From NCBI RefSeq assembly GCF_010993775.1, contig NZ_WOTO01000028.1:46701-110700 (forward strand): a DNA stretch of 64,000 nucleotides. Direction: 5' to 3'. Position 1 is the stretch's first letter; each line of letters opens with the position of its first letter. Positions 39,562 through 48,175 of this stretch are shown one piece after another. Below the pieces are notes generated by a model. The model saw nothing but the letters and a program-made list of their open reading frames with translations. It was not told the origin of the DNA and ran no database searches. The translations under genes and the position numbers were made by a program. This DNA is from Fodinicola feengrottensis. GTDB lineage: Bacteria > Actinomycetota > Actinomycetes > Mycobacteriales > HKI-0501.

Positions 39562-40786
39562 ATGACCGCACCGGAAACCCTCCGCCACACCGGCCGGCGG
39601 CCACCGATGGCCTCGGTCCATCTCGCCGTCCTGGTGTCCAGCATCAGCAGAGGAGCATGGTTCACCTGCTGGGCATTGTTCTTCCTGCACGGCATCGGCC
39701 TGAGCACGGCACAGTTCGGCATCGGCGTCACCGCCGCCGGGATCGCCGGTCTGGCGATCAGCGGTCCGCTCGGCTACCTGGCCGACCGGATAGGGACCCG
39801 CGAAACCCTCCTGGCGATCGGAATCGCGCAATGCGCGGCCATGTTCGCCTTTGCTGTCGTACGTGACTTTCCCACCATTCTGGCCGTCACCTGCGTCCTC
39901 GTCGCGCGCTGAGCGCGCCACCCCGGGAATGCGCGTCGCGCTGGTCTCCGGCCTCGCCGAACCCGACCAGCGACTGTCCAGCGTCTCGACCGCTCACGCC
40001 ATGGTCCAACTCGGCACCATCGGCGGAGCCGTCGTGGGCACGGTCGTACTCAGCGTCGACACCGACGCGGCCTACCGGACCCTGTGCCTGGGGTGCGGAA
40101 CGATCACCCTTGTTTTTTTCTTGGCATTGCTGGCCAGAGTGCCACACGTGACATCTCTTTCGGACCTTCGCGTCAAGCGTCGCATGCTCGTCCTCAGAGA
40201 CCGGCCTTTCCTGCTCCTCACGGCGTTCAACGGCGTACTCGCGCTCAACTGGGGAATGCTCGACGCCGGCGTACCGCTGTGGATCACCACCCACACTCGG
40301 GCCCCGGTGTGGACAATGGGCGTACTCATCGGCCTTAACTCCGTGATCATGGCGCTTTTCATCACCAAGGTCACCAAAGCAGGCACGACCATCGCCGGAG
40401 CCGCGCGGCTGGCCAACCGGGCCGGAATCGCACTCTCGGTGTCATGTGTCATCTTCGCGGCCAGCAATCACACCAGCGGAGGCACTGTCGTCGCGATTCT
40501 CCTGGTCGCCGCCGCTGTCCACGTCGTCGGTGAGTTGTGCTTCGTCGGCAGCGGCCTCGGCCTTTCCGTCGGCCTCACCCCAGCCGACGCTCACGGCGAA
40601 TACCAGGGAATGTTCGGCACTGGACAGGCAGTCGCACTCATGATCGCGCCAGGGCTCATGACGATACTGCTCACCCAGCTCGGCATCGCGGGTTGGCTCA
40701 TCCTCGCCGCCGTCTATCTCCTCTCCGGCGCCGGAACCCTTTTCGTAGCCCGGAAATTCATCGCCGCAGCATCAGACGATGATTGA
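39562..40786 (+). CDS. MFS transporter, probable cluster exporter (one frameshift)
   Basis: The ATG at 39562 begins MTAPETLRHTGRRPPMAS and is divergent from the first NRPS gene (178-bp gap). Hydrophobic segments alternate with the loop motif GYLADRIGTRETLLAIG. A break near 39905 leads to GMRVALVSGLAEPDQRLSSV, then LLLTAFNGVLALNWGMLDAG and FGTGQAVALMIAPGLMTILL. The repaired length is about 408 residues with about 12 membrane segments. Its place next to the NRPS operon makes it the likely exporter of the product. Confidence 0.8.
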
Positions 40787-40873
40787 TGCATTCGACGGAG
40801 GCCGAAAAGGTTGTCCAACCGGATCCACCTGAATACCTTACCCAGGAATGGAAACCCGTCACTGGGAGGAATG

Positions 40874-41251
40874 ATGAATTCAGCGAAGATCTTCGCCGGC
40901 GCCGCCGCCGGCCTGCTGCTGGTCCTGTCACCCGCGCTCACGCCGGCCGCGTCGGCGGCACCGGCGGACGCCGTACGGACAAGTTGCCATCTGGCCCACA
41001 TCAACTGCACCACCCCCACCGTATTTTTCGAAGGCGGCCGGATTTCCATCGACGCGGACGTCAATGGCAGTGGCACCGGGCACTGGTGGCTCTATCAAGA
41101 CAACCGGGACAACGTGGCGGTCTGCCAGACCGACTTCTCAGCAGAGGCCGGGCCTGCGTCCTGGACCTGCGATATTGGCATTGGCTCGTACCACTTGGCG
41201 GTGCTTGGGGGCTTCACCTCAACCGACGCGCGCGGCGATCTACGCTGGTAG
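40874..41251 (+). CDS. Small secreted protein of unknown function
   Basis: GGGAGGA lies just upstream of two consecutive ATG codons; the second (40874) has the better spacing. A clear signal peptide MNSAKIFAGAAAGLLLVLSP with an ASAAPAD-type cleavage site is followed by about 95 residues with four cysteines (RTSCHLAHINCTTP, VAVCQTDFSAEAGPASWTCD). The mature part is small and rich in G, S and D. I do not recognise the family. It follows the MFS gene by 87 bp and could be cotranscribed, though its function need not relate to the cluster. Confidence 0.7.
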   Translation: MNSAKIFAGAAAGLLLVLSPALTPAASAAPADAVRTSCHLAHINCTTPTVFFEGGRISIDADVNGSGTGHWWLYQDNRDNVAVCQTDFSAEAGPASWTCDIGIGSYHLAVLGGFTSTDARGDLRW

Positions 41252-41350
41252 TTTTCAGGGCGCTGGCCGTCCAATGGTCGATCTCGCGTCAGCCAGCCCC
41301 TGCTGACGCGGATCGAGCCAAGAAACACGGCCAAAATCGCCCGGAAGGTT

Positions 41351-42541
41351 CTAGCTCGCAGCGAACATGTGGTGGGCGTAGCTGCCGGTGCTGAGCAGGA
41401 GTGTGGTGGGGATGCCGGGGATTTTGCTGGGCGTGGTGGCGCGGGCGTCGGTGGTGCCGAGTCCGAGCTGTCCTTGGCTGTTGTTTCCCCAGGTTTGCAC
41501 TGATCCGTCGCGTGCGAGCGCGGCACTGAACTCGCTGGCGGCCTGGATTTGGGTGATGTCGGTCAGGCCGGGGACCGGTTTGGGGCTGTTCAGGACGCTG
41601 CCGTACGTGCCGTCGCCGAGTTCGCCGTCGAGGTTGACTCCCCATGACCAGACGGTGCCGTCGCTGGTCAGGGCGAGGGTGTGGCTGAATCCCTCGGACA
41701 GTTGGGTGATGGGTGGCAGGCCGGTGATCGCGGTCGGGGTGTCGTGTTCGTAGATGCCCCCGAAGGCGTCCGAGTTGCCCCATGCCAGCACCGCGCCGCC
41801 GGTGGTCAGGACGCCGGTGGTGGACAGGCCGGCGGTCAGGCTGCTGATGCCGGTAAGGCCGGGAACCTGGGTGGGGGTGGGGTTGCAGTTGCAGCCGCTG
41901 GGATGACCGGTTTTGTTCTGTCCGAGTTCGCCGTACACGTCTGATCCCCAGGTCCAGACCGTGCCGTCGGATCGCAGCGCGGCCAGGTGCCGGGCGCCGG
42001 CGGCGATCGCGGTCACGCCAGTCAGTCCGGGGACTTGCTGGGGTTGGTTGACCTGAACGCCGGATCCGAATCGGCCGTCTCCGAGCTGTCCGCCCGAGTC
42101 GTCGCCCCACGTCCAGACGGTGCCGTCGGCGCGCAGCGCGATCGCGCTGGTGGCGCCGGCCGCGATCGCGGAGACGTTCGCCAGGCCAGCCACCGGGGTG
42201 GGGACGTGGTAGTAGGTCTGGTCGCCAGTTCCGAGGTTGCCGTACGCGTTCGATCCGGCCGCACGTACGGTGCCGTCCGCGGCAAGGAAGAACGAGAAGC
42301 CTTCGCTGGTCGCGATCGCGGTCACGTTCGTCAGGCCGGTGACGACCACGGGCGCGGTCTTGTCGGTGGTGGTGTCGTCGCCGAGCTGACCGTAGGAGTT
42401 GTCACCCCAGCCGCGGACACTGCTCGCCGGGGCGGCGACCGCGGCTGGCACCACAGACAACAGCATCGTCACGCCGGCCACGATCGACGCGACAGTGCTG
42501 GCAGTGGTCCGGATGCTGGCTGCTCGTCGAGTCCTTTGCAC
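41351..42541 (-). CDS. Secreted RCC1-repeat beta-propeller protein
   Basis: An intact protein of about 396 residues from GTG at 42541 (TTG at 42583 is an alternative). A signal segment (VASIVAGVTMLLSVVPAAVA) precedes about seven RCC1-type repeats. Each has an alternating pattern such as SSVRGWGDNSYGQLGDD, TVWTWGDDSGGQLGDGRF, TVWTWGSDVYGELGQ, TVWSWGVNLDGELGDGTY and VQTWGNNSQGQLGLGTT, with ALRSDGT-like strands between. These form a seven-bladed propeller. In bacteria such proteins are extracellular and usually bind ligands or proteins; no enzyme motif is seen. One repeat carries a cysteine pair (SGCNCNP). Confidence 0.85.
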   Translation of the reverse strand: MQRTRRAASIRTTASTVASIVAGVTMLLSVVPAAVAAPASSVRGWGDNSYGQLGDDTTTDKTAPVVVTGLTNVTAIATSEGFSFFLAADGTVRAAGSNAYGNLGTGDQTYYHVPTPVAGLANVSAIAAGATSAIALRADGTVWTWGDDSGGQLGDGRFGSGVQVNQPQQVPGLTGVTAIAAGARHLAALRSDGTVWTWGSDVYGELGQNKTGHPSGCNCNPTPTQVPGLTGISSLTAGLSTTGVLTTGGAVLAWGNSDAFGGIYEHDTPTAITGLPPITQLSEGFSHTLALTSDGTVWSWGVNLDGELGDGTYGSVLNSPKPVPGLTDITQIQAASEFSAALARDGSVQTWGNNSQGQLGLGTTDARATTPSKIPGIPTTLLLSTGSYAHHMFAAS

Positions 42542-42660
42542 GACGCAGATGATCAAACGCGTACGGACGATCGTCAAGCCCAACCACGCCGGGCGGCAAA
42601 ATTAGACCTGCGCTTCCGCGGATCCTCTCGTACACCGGAGCCTGCGACTGTCCCCGACGG

Positions 42661-42875
42661 TTAGGGAGCGTGTGTTTGTCGGGCGACGTTGACGGCGGTC
42701 TCGCAGGCGTGACAACGGATTCGTCGAGCGGCCGGTTCGACCTGGATCTGCCGGTTCAGTGGCACGGTGCGGGGGTGAGGTGGTCGATGGTGACGATGGT
42801 GTGGTCGCGGCAGGTCCCGGCCCCGCAGTGGGTGCAGATCGCTACCGCCGGTCCGTTGCAGTCCAGACAGTTCAC
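42661..42875 (-). CDS. DUF2180-type small zinc-ribbon protein (one frameshift)
   Basis: The GTG at 42875 overlaps the arsenate reductase stop (GTGA). The residues VNCLDCNGPAVAICTHCGAG and TCRDH, then, after a break near 42750, RRIRCHACETAVNVARQ give CxxC pairs like those of DUF2180 proteins (about 70 residues). Family members occur as the last gene of several actinobacterial stress operons. Here its coupling to arsC and the Acr3 pump suggests a metal- or arsenic-related accessory role, but no function is established. Confidence 0.65.
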
Positions 42876-43355
42876 GCGAGGTCACCCGCGCCGTTGGCGG
42901 TCCCCGTGCGTACATTGCTGGGCACTGTCCGCTGGTGGGTGGCACGGTTCGGGAGCAGCTCAGTGACCAGATGCTGTACGCGGTCGCGGATGTCGTCACG
43001 GACCTGGCGGACAATCTCGATGGGTTGTCCGGCGGGATCGGTGAGTTCCCAGTCTTCGTAACGTGTGCCGGGGAGAGATGGGGCAGGCGTCGCCGCACCC
43101 CATCGTGATGACGACATCGGAAGCCTGGACAGCGTCGGTGGTGAGGACTTTTGGTTTCTGGCCGGTGATGTCGATGCCGATTTCGTTCATGGCTCGCACG
43201 GCGGCGGGGTTTATCTGGTCAGCAGGAATTGATCCGGCGGAGCGGACCTCGATGGCGTCGCCGGTCAGGTGACTGAGCCAGCCGGCGGCCATTTGCGATC
43301 GGCCGGCGTTGTGAACGCAGACGAACAGGACGGCGGGTGTGCGGAGGTCGGTCAC
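42872..43355 (-). CDS. arsC: Arsenate reductase, low-molecular-weight phosphatase type (one frameshift)
   Basis: The GTG at 43355 overlaps the Acr3 stop. VLFVCVHNAGRSQMAAGWLS carries the CX5R active-site loop. AGSIPADQINPAAVRAMNEI, KPKVLTTDAVQASDVVI and TMGCGDACPI contain the two further cysteines used in the disulfide cascade. A break near 43070 leads to GTRYEDWELTDPAGQPIE and the C-terminal helix. The repaired length is about 160 residues. The enzyme reduces arsenate to arsenite, which the neighbouring pump exports. Confidence 0.9.
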
Positions 43356-44491
43356 GAGTATTCCTTGCCAGCGATGGGACGGATGTCGGGGTGGGCGGGC
43401 ACGGTCAGGTCGCCGGGAAAGAACCGGCGGCCGGCCCACAGAGAGACACGTAGACCAGAGCGACCAGGACGGGGACCTCGATCAGGGGTCCGACGACACC
43501 GGCGAGTGCTTGTCCTGAGGTGACACCGAATACGGCGATGGCGACGGCAATCGCGAGTTCGAAGTTGTTGCCCGCCGCGGTGAACGCCAGCGTCGCGGTG
43601 CGGTTGTAGGCCAGGCCGATCAGTTTCCCGAGGATGAACGCAAGTCCCCACATGAGGGCGAAGTACGCCAGCAGCGGCAGGGCGATGCGGACCACGTTCA
43701 GTGGCTCGGAGGTGATGGTGTGGCCTTGCAGGGCGAACAGGATCACGATCGTGAACAGCAACCCGTACAAACGCGAGCGGCCCGATCCTGGGCAGGAACC
43801 GGTTCTCATACCAGTCCGTGCCTTTACGACGCTCGCCGATCAACCGGGTCAGGAAGCCGGCCAGCAGCGGCATGCCGAGAAAGAGAAAGATCAGAACGCT
43901 GCTGGCGATGACCCAGATCGACACGTTCAGGTCGGTCCGCGGCAGTCCGAGCCAGCCGGGCAGCAGGGTGAGGTAGAAGTAGCCGAGCGCGGCGAATGCG
44001 ACGATCTGGAACAGTGAGTTGATCGCCACCAGGACCGCGGCGGCTTCCCGGTCACCGCAGGACAGGTCGTTCCAGATCAGCACCATCGCGATGCACCTGG
44101 CCAGCCCGACGATGATCAGGCCGGTACGGAACTGTGGCAGGTCCGGCAGCAGTAACCACGCGAGCGCGAACATCGCCGCCGGGCCGACAATCCAGTTCAG
44201 TACCAGTGACGAGACGAGCATTCGCCGGTCGCTGGTCACCGAGTTCAGGTGTCCGTACCGGACTTTGGCCAGCACGGGATACATCATCAGCAGCAGTCCG
44301 AGCGCGATCGGCAACGACACCGATCCGACCTTGACCGCATCCAACCCCACATTCAAGCCAGGCACGAGCCGCCCAAGGAGCAGTCCGACGCCCATGGCGG
44401 CGAGGATCCACACCGGCAGGAAACGGTCCAGGACCGACAACCGACCCACCCCCGGCCGCACCGCGGCCAAGGAACTGGTCTCAGCGGCCAC
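43352..44491 (-). CDS. arsB: ACR3-family arsenite efflux transporter (two frameshifts)
   Basis: The GTG at 44491 (VAAETSS) follows a purine-rich AAAGGGGGGCGA; ATG at 44506 is an alternative that would leave no room for this site. Ten hydrophobic segments are visible. FLPVWILAAMGVGLLLG and ARCIAMVLIWNDLSCGDREA, with the conserved cysteine of the Acr3 transport path, identify the family. Breaks near 43790 and 43440 join RIGPLALYGLLFTIVILFAL, AAGNNFELAIAVAIAVFGV and the ending PDIRPIAGKEYS. The repaired length is about 379 residues. It is divergent from arsR, with ArsR-type palindromes between, and coupled to arsC. Confidence 0.9.
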   Translation of the reverse strand: MAAETSSLAAVRPGVGRLSVLDRFLPVWILAAMGVGLLLGRLVPGLNVGLDAVKVGSVSLPIALGLLLMMYPVLAKVRYGHLNSVTSDRRMLVSSLVLNWIVGPAAMFALAWLLLPDLPQFRTGLIIVGLARCIAMVLIWNDLSCGDREAAAVLVAINSLFQIVAFAALGYFYLTLLPGWLGLPRTDLNVSIWVIASSVLIFLFLGMPLLAGFLTRLIGERRKGTDWYENRFLPRIGPLAFVRVAVHDRDPVRPARPHHHLRATERGPHRPAAAGVLRPHVGTCVHPRETDRPGLQPHRDAGVHRGGQQLRTRDCRRHRRIRCHLRTSTRRCRRTPDRGPRPGRSGLRVSLWAGRRFFPGDLTVPAHPDIRPIAGKEYS

Positions 44492-44503
44492 TCGCCCCCC
44501 TTT

Positions 44504-44560
44504 CATTGATGTCCATCTATGAAAGGGGACGGTAGCAGCATTGATAGATGAACATCAATG
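44504..44560. promoter_or_regulatory. ArsR operators between the acr3 and arsR genes
   Basis: A 22-bp dyad at 44539-44560 has arms CATTGAT and ATCAATG around AGATGAAC. A second, partly degenerate copy in inverted orientation (CATTGATGTCCATCTATGA) is at 44504-44522. Arms of ATTGAT/ATCAAT are characteristic of ArsR-family sites. Both lie in the 131-bp divergent promoter region. Confidence 0.6.
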
Positions 44561-44622
44561 TCCACTGTATGGTTGTGGACATGCGGTCGAGGCTTGGCTG
44601 AGATGACGAGTCGAGGTGGACG

Positions 44623-44978
44623 ATGACGGCGACGGCACGTACGGACGCCACGGTGTCACCGGTAGCTGAGGCATGTGTAGGCGCCGGCCCGACGAAGGCG
44701 CCGCTGGATCGACCGACCGCAGAGCAGTTGGCGAAGACGCTGAAAGCGGTCGCGGACCCCACTCGATTGCACTGCTGAGCCTGATCCGGGCCACCGCAGG
44801 CGGCGAGGCATGTGTTTGCGACCTGACCGAACCGGTCGGGCTGAGTCAGCCGACGGTTAGCCACCACCTGAAGGTGCTGGTGAACGCTGGACTTTTACGG
44901 CGCGAGCCACGGGGAACCTGGACCTGGTATTCCCTTGTCCCTGACCGATGGGAAGCGCTGCGCGACCTGCTCGCCTGA
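44623..44978 (+). CDS. ArsR-family arsenite-responsive repressor (one frameshift)
   Basis: The ATG at 44623 begins MTATARTDATVSPVAEACVG. EQLAKTLKAVADPTRL changes frame near 44763 into ALLSLIRATAGGEACVCDLT, whose CVC pair is the usual arsenite-binding site in the recognition-helix region, and the helix-turn-helix VGLSQPTVSHHLKVLVNAGL follows. The repaired length is about 117 residues. It is divergent from the acr3-arsC-DUF2180 operon and should release its operator when arsenite binds. Confidence 0.85.
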
Positions 44979-45005
44979 CCCGCACCCCTTTTGGTTTTGT
45001 CGCTG

Positions 45006-45500
45006 TTAGATCAGGCGGCCATCGGTGATGCCAAGATCGTGGAGAGCGACCTCCATTGGCTTGCTATAGGGCCCGCGAATGTGGAACTTGCCATAGGTCG
45101 CTTCCAATTCGGGCCACACCTGCGAGAACAGCCGCCCGCCCGCCGCGATCGTACGGATGAATCCAGATCCATTCCAGCACCCACCCGTCCTCCTCACGAC
45201 ACAGCCCAGCGCCCCGGCCACGATCGGGAAGGACGCTGAATGACGAGCTGAGTCAAACAAAACGCCGACCTGCCCGTATTCTTCGACATCAAACGGAGCG
45301 AAGTCGAAATGGCTTTCCCGTTGGAACTGCCGCCCCACCAGTTCCATTACCTCCCGCAATTCATAGGTGTCGGCCAGGATGACCCTCCCGTCGCGCCGCC
45401 CGTCGTACCCAAGAAGCGGGAACATTCGCATGTCAAACCTCGGCGGATCCCCAAATGCTTGAAGTTCCAGCTCGTGCGCTGGTCGGCGTCGCTCGTCCAC
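45006..45500 (-). CDS. Hypothetical protein, last gene of the second arsenic operon
   Basis: Read from GTG at 45500, 164 residues: VDERRRPAHELELQAFGDPP, FDMRMFPLLGYDGRRDGRVI and LADTYELREVMELVGRQFQR, then FDFAPFDVEEYGQVGVLFDS and a C-terminus with LFSQVWPELEATYGKFHIRG. I do not recognise the family. It is predicted soluble, with a mixed alpha/beta pattern. It lies 62 bp after the MFS gene and is convergent with arsR. The 5' boundary is uncertain because the upstream sequence may hide a frame change. Confidence 0.5.
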   Translation of the reverse strand: MDERRRPAHELELQAFGDPPRFDMRMFPLLGYDGRRDGRVILADTYELREVMELVGRQFQRESHFDFAPFDVEEYGQVGVLFDSARHSASFPIVAGALGCVVRRTGGCWNGSGFIRTIAAGGRLFSQVWPELEATYGKFHIRGPYSKPMEVALHDLGITDGRLI

Positions 45501-45562
45501 ACCAGCATGTCTACACCACCGTCCGCTGTCGCCCTGCGTGCAACATCGTCCGGTCTGGATGG

Positions 45563-46803
45563 CTAGTTGACGGCGACCATGGCCTCGGCGGACGACGCCG
45601 CCGCGGTGGGTCGGGTCCATACGGCCGCTGCGGCACCCGCAAGGCAAATCACGGCGAGGACGGCGAACAACACGCGGTATCCGCCGAAGGCAGTGGCGAT
45701 GGCGGCACCGGCCCACGGGGCGATCGCGGTCGCGGTAGTGGTCGGGGCACTCAGGATCGAGGTCAACCTGCCGTACGCGGCTGATCCCCATCGGTCGCTC
45801 ACCGCGGTGGCCTGTACCAGGGTGTATAGCCCCCGGGCCATGCCGGCAACGACCGCCGCAGCTATCAACGCGACCGCCGGCCCGGACAGGATCGCCAACA
45901 ATGCCGTGGTGATCGCACCGGCGGCGAAGATCGTGACCGTACGGGCCACCACCGGGATCCGGGTCAGCACCGGGTGGTAAAACAATCGCCCCAGGACCTG
46001 CCCGGCGCCGCCCAACCCCAGCGCCCACGCCGCGACCGTGGGGCTCAGCCCCTGTCCGATCAGCAGCGGGATCTGGTTCACGACCACCGCGTAGATCGCG
46101 AAAACCACCCAGCCCCACCGCCACCAGCAGCGCCACGAACCCGCGACTACGTACGATCGCTCCCACCCCCCTGACCAGGGGCAGCGTGACCGGCGGGGCA
46201 GTGGTCGGGCGCCGGCCACGGTAGGTGCAGCACGAAGACGTGGATGGGGATGGTGACGACCGCCAGCACCGCGCGGCCAGCGCAAGGTAGCTGCCGCGCC
46301 ACCCGACCCAGGAGTCCAGCACGGCGGTCAGCGGCGCGAACACGGTGCTGGCGAAACCGGCGACCAGCGTGAGCGCGGTCAGGGCTTTCACCCGGTCGGG
46401 GCCGTACCAGCGGGTCACCGCGGCGAACGCGGGCGGGTAGAACGTCGCGGCCATCGCCGGTCCCGCCAATACCCAGCCCGCGATGAACACCACCAGGTTT
46501 TGGTGCGGTCGCGACGCAGACCATCGCGACCACGCCCAGGATCGAGCCGGCGGTCATCAGGGCGCGGGGGCCGTGCTGGTCCAGCCATCGCCCGGCCGCG
46601 ATCCCGCTGAACGCGGAGATGACCAGCCCAACCGAAAACGCGGCGGTCACCACCGTGGCCGGCCACCTGGTGTGGGCGGTGATGGATGGGGAGAGGACTG
46701 GGAAGGCGTAGAACATCACGCCCCAACTGGTGATCTCGGTGACGCACAGACCCACCAGCGCCCATCGGCGACGTGCGTTCGTTTTGTGCCTGGGGATGGT
46801 CAT
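45563..46803 (-). CDS. MFS transporter in the arsenic island (three frameshifts)
   Basis: The protein starts MTIPRHKTNARRRWALVGLC and continues VTEITSWGVMFYAFPVLSPS, AAGRWLDQHGPRALMTAGSI. Breaks near 46500, 46270 and 46105 join VFIAGWVLAGPAMAATFYPP, DRVKALTALTLVAGFASTVF and IYAVVVNQIPLLIGQGLSPT to a C-terminus WTRPTAAASSAEAMVAV. The repaired length is about 413 residues with about 12 membrane segments. It is 13 bp from the flavoprotein gene upstream, so cotranscribed. Its cargo may be an arsenical or a product of the neighbouring enzymes; this is an inference from position. Confidence 0.75.
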
Positions 46804-46816
46804 TCCTCGCGACGGA

Positions 46817-48162
46817 TCAGTCGCGCGGGCTCGCGGTAAGCGTCAGTTCCACCGGCGCCGGTACGCCGCAGCATCCACCCGCCCCAGCATCGCTGACTGG
46901 CTCGTCGAACAGTCCGGCGCCGCCGCACACTCCCGTCTCCGGCAGGATCAGGTCCACTCGCTCGGCGGCCTGATGGTCACCGGCGATCGCGGCAACGACG
47001 CTGCGGACCTGCTCGTACCCAGTCAGCGCAAGGAAAGTCGGTGCCCGTCCGTAACTTTTCATGCCTACCAGGAACACCCCGGCCTCTGAATGGGTCAGTT
47101 CCTTGACGCCGTGCGGATACACCGTGCCGCAGGAATGTACGTTCGGGTCGATCAACGGCGCCAACGCCACCGGCGCCTGCAACCGCGCGTCCAGGTCCAG
47201 GCGGACCTCCGACAGCCAGGACAGGTCCGGCCGGAATCCAGTTACCGCCACCACCTCGTCCACCGCGTCCAGTCGCCGACCGTCGTCGCTGACCAACACC
47301 AGCCGGTCGCCGGCCCGTTCGATATCGGACGTACGAAATCCGGTGACCACCTCGACGTGCCCGGCGTCCACCGCCACCTGCGCGCGTTGACCGAGTGCGC
47401 CGCGAGCGGCGAGCTGATCGGATTCGCCGCCACCAAAGGCATTCCCGACCGCGCCGCGCCGTAGCACCCACCGCACTCGGGTTCCCGGATGCGTCTGGGC
47501 GAATCCCGCGAACGCGACCAACGCGGTCAGCGCCGAATGCCCGCTACCGAGCACTGCCACCTGCCGCCCAGCGTATCTCACCACGTTGTCGGCGTCGGTC
47601 AGGTCCGGCACCCGATAGCTGATCTTGTCCGCCGCGGCGCGCTCGCCGATGGCCGGCAGGCCATCGGCGCCGACCGGTGAGGGGGATCCCCAGGTCCCGG
47701 ACGCGTCGATCACACGCGCGCGCTACCACCCGGTGTTCGACGCCGTCGGCGCTGACAGTGCGTACGACCAACGGCTCATTGTCCCGGCCGGCGTCCACCA
47801 CCCGATCACGGCCACGCCGCGCGACTCCGACGACCCGCGTGTTCAACCGCACGACGGTCCCGAGCGCGTCCGCCAACGGCTGCAGATACTGAGTCGCCCA
47901 CTCCAGCCCGGTCGGATACCCGTCCGGGTCGGGCTCCTGCCAGTCCGACTTTTCCAGAAGGCGCCGCGCGGCCGGGTCGATCAGCCCGGACCACCGGGAG
48001 AACAGCCGCACGTGATGCCATTCGCGCACCGCCGCGCTGACCGCGTCACCGGCTTCGAACACCAGCGCCTCCAAGCCGCGTTCGACCAGCTGCGCCGCCG
48101 CCGCCAACCCGATCGGGCCGGCCGGCGCCGACCACCACCACAGGGAAAACCTGGTTATTCAT
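46817..48162 (-). CDS. FAD/NAD(P)-dependent oxidoreductase of the arsenic island (two frameshifts)
   Basis: The ATG at 48162 follows GAAGGTGAG. The start MNNQVFPVVVVGAG enters, after a break near 48118, GPIGLAAAAQLVERGLEALV, the FAD-binding Rossmann fold. A second nucleotide motif is VAVLGSGHSALTALVAFAG. A break near 47705 lies before VIDASGTWGSPSPVGADGLP. VAVTGFRPDLSWLSEVRLDL and GVFLVGMKSYGRAPTFLALT complete a flavin-monooxygenase-like protein of about 448 residues. The tail ETGVCGGAGLFDEPVSDAGA-GGCCGV is cysteine-rich, and ArsO-like flavoproteins occur in ars operons. A direct role in arsenic redox chemistry is plausible but unproven. Confidence 0.75.
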
Positions 48163-48175
48163 TGCTCACCTTCAT

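Noticed and set aside
23837..40786. A thioesterase or phosphopantetheinyl transferase for the cluster
   Set aside because: No GxSxG alpha/beta hydrolase of thioesterase type and no PPTase motif was found in either strand of this interval; they may lie outside the window.
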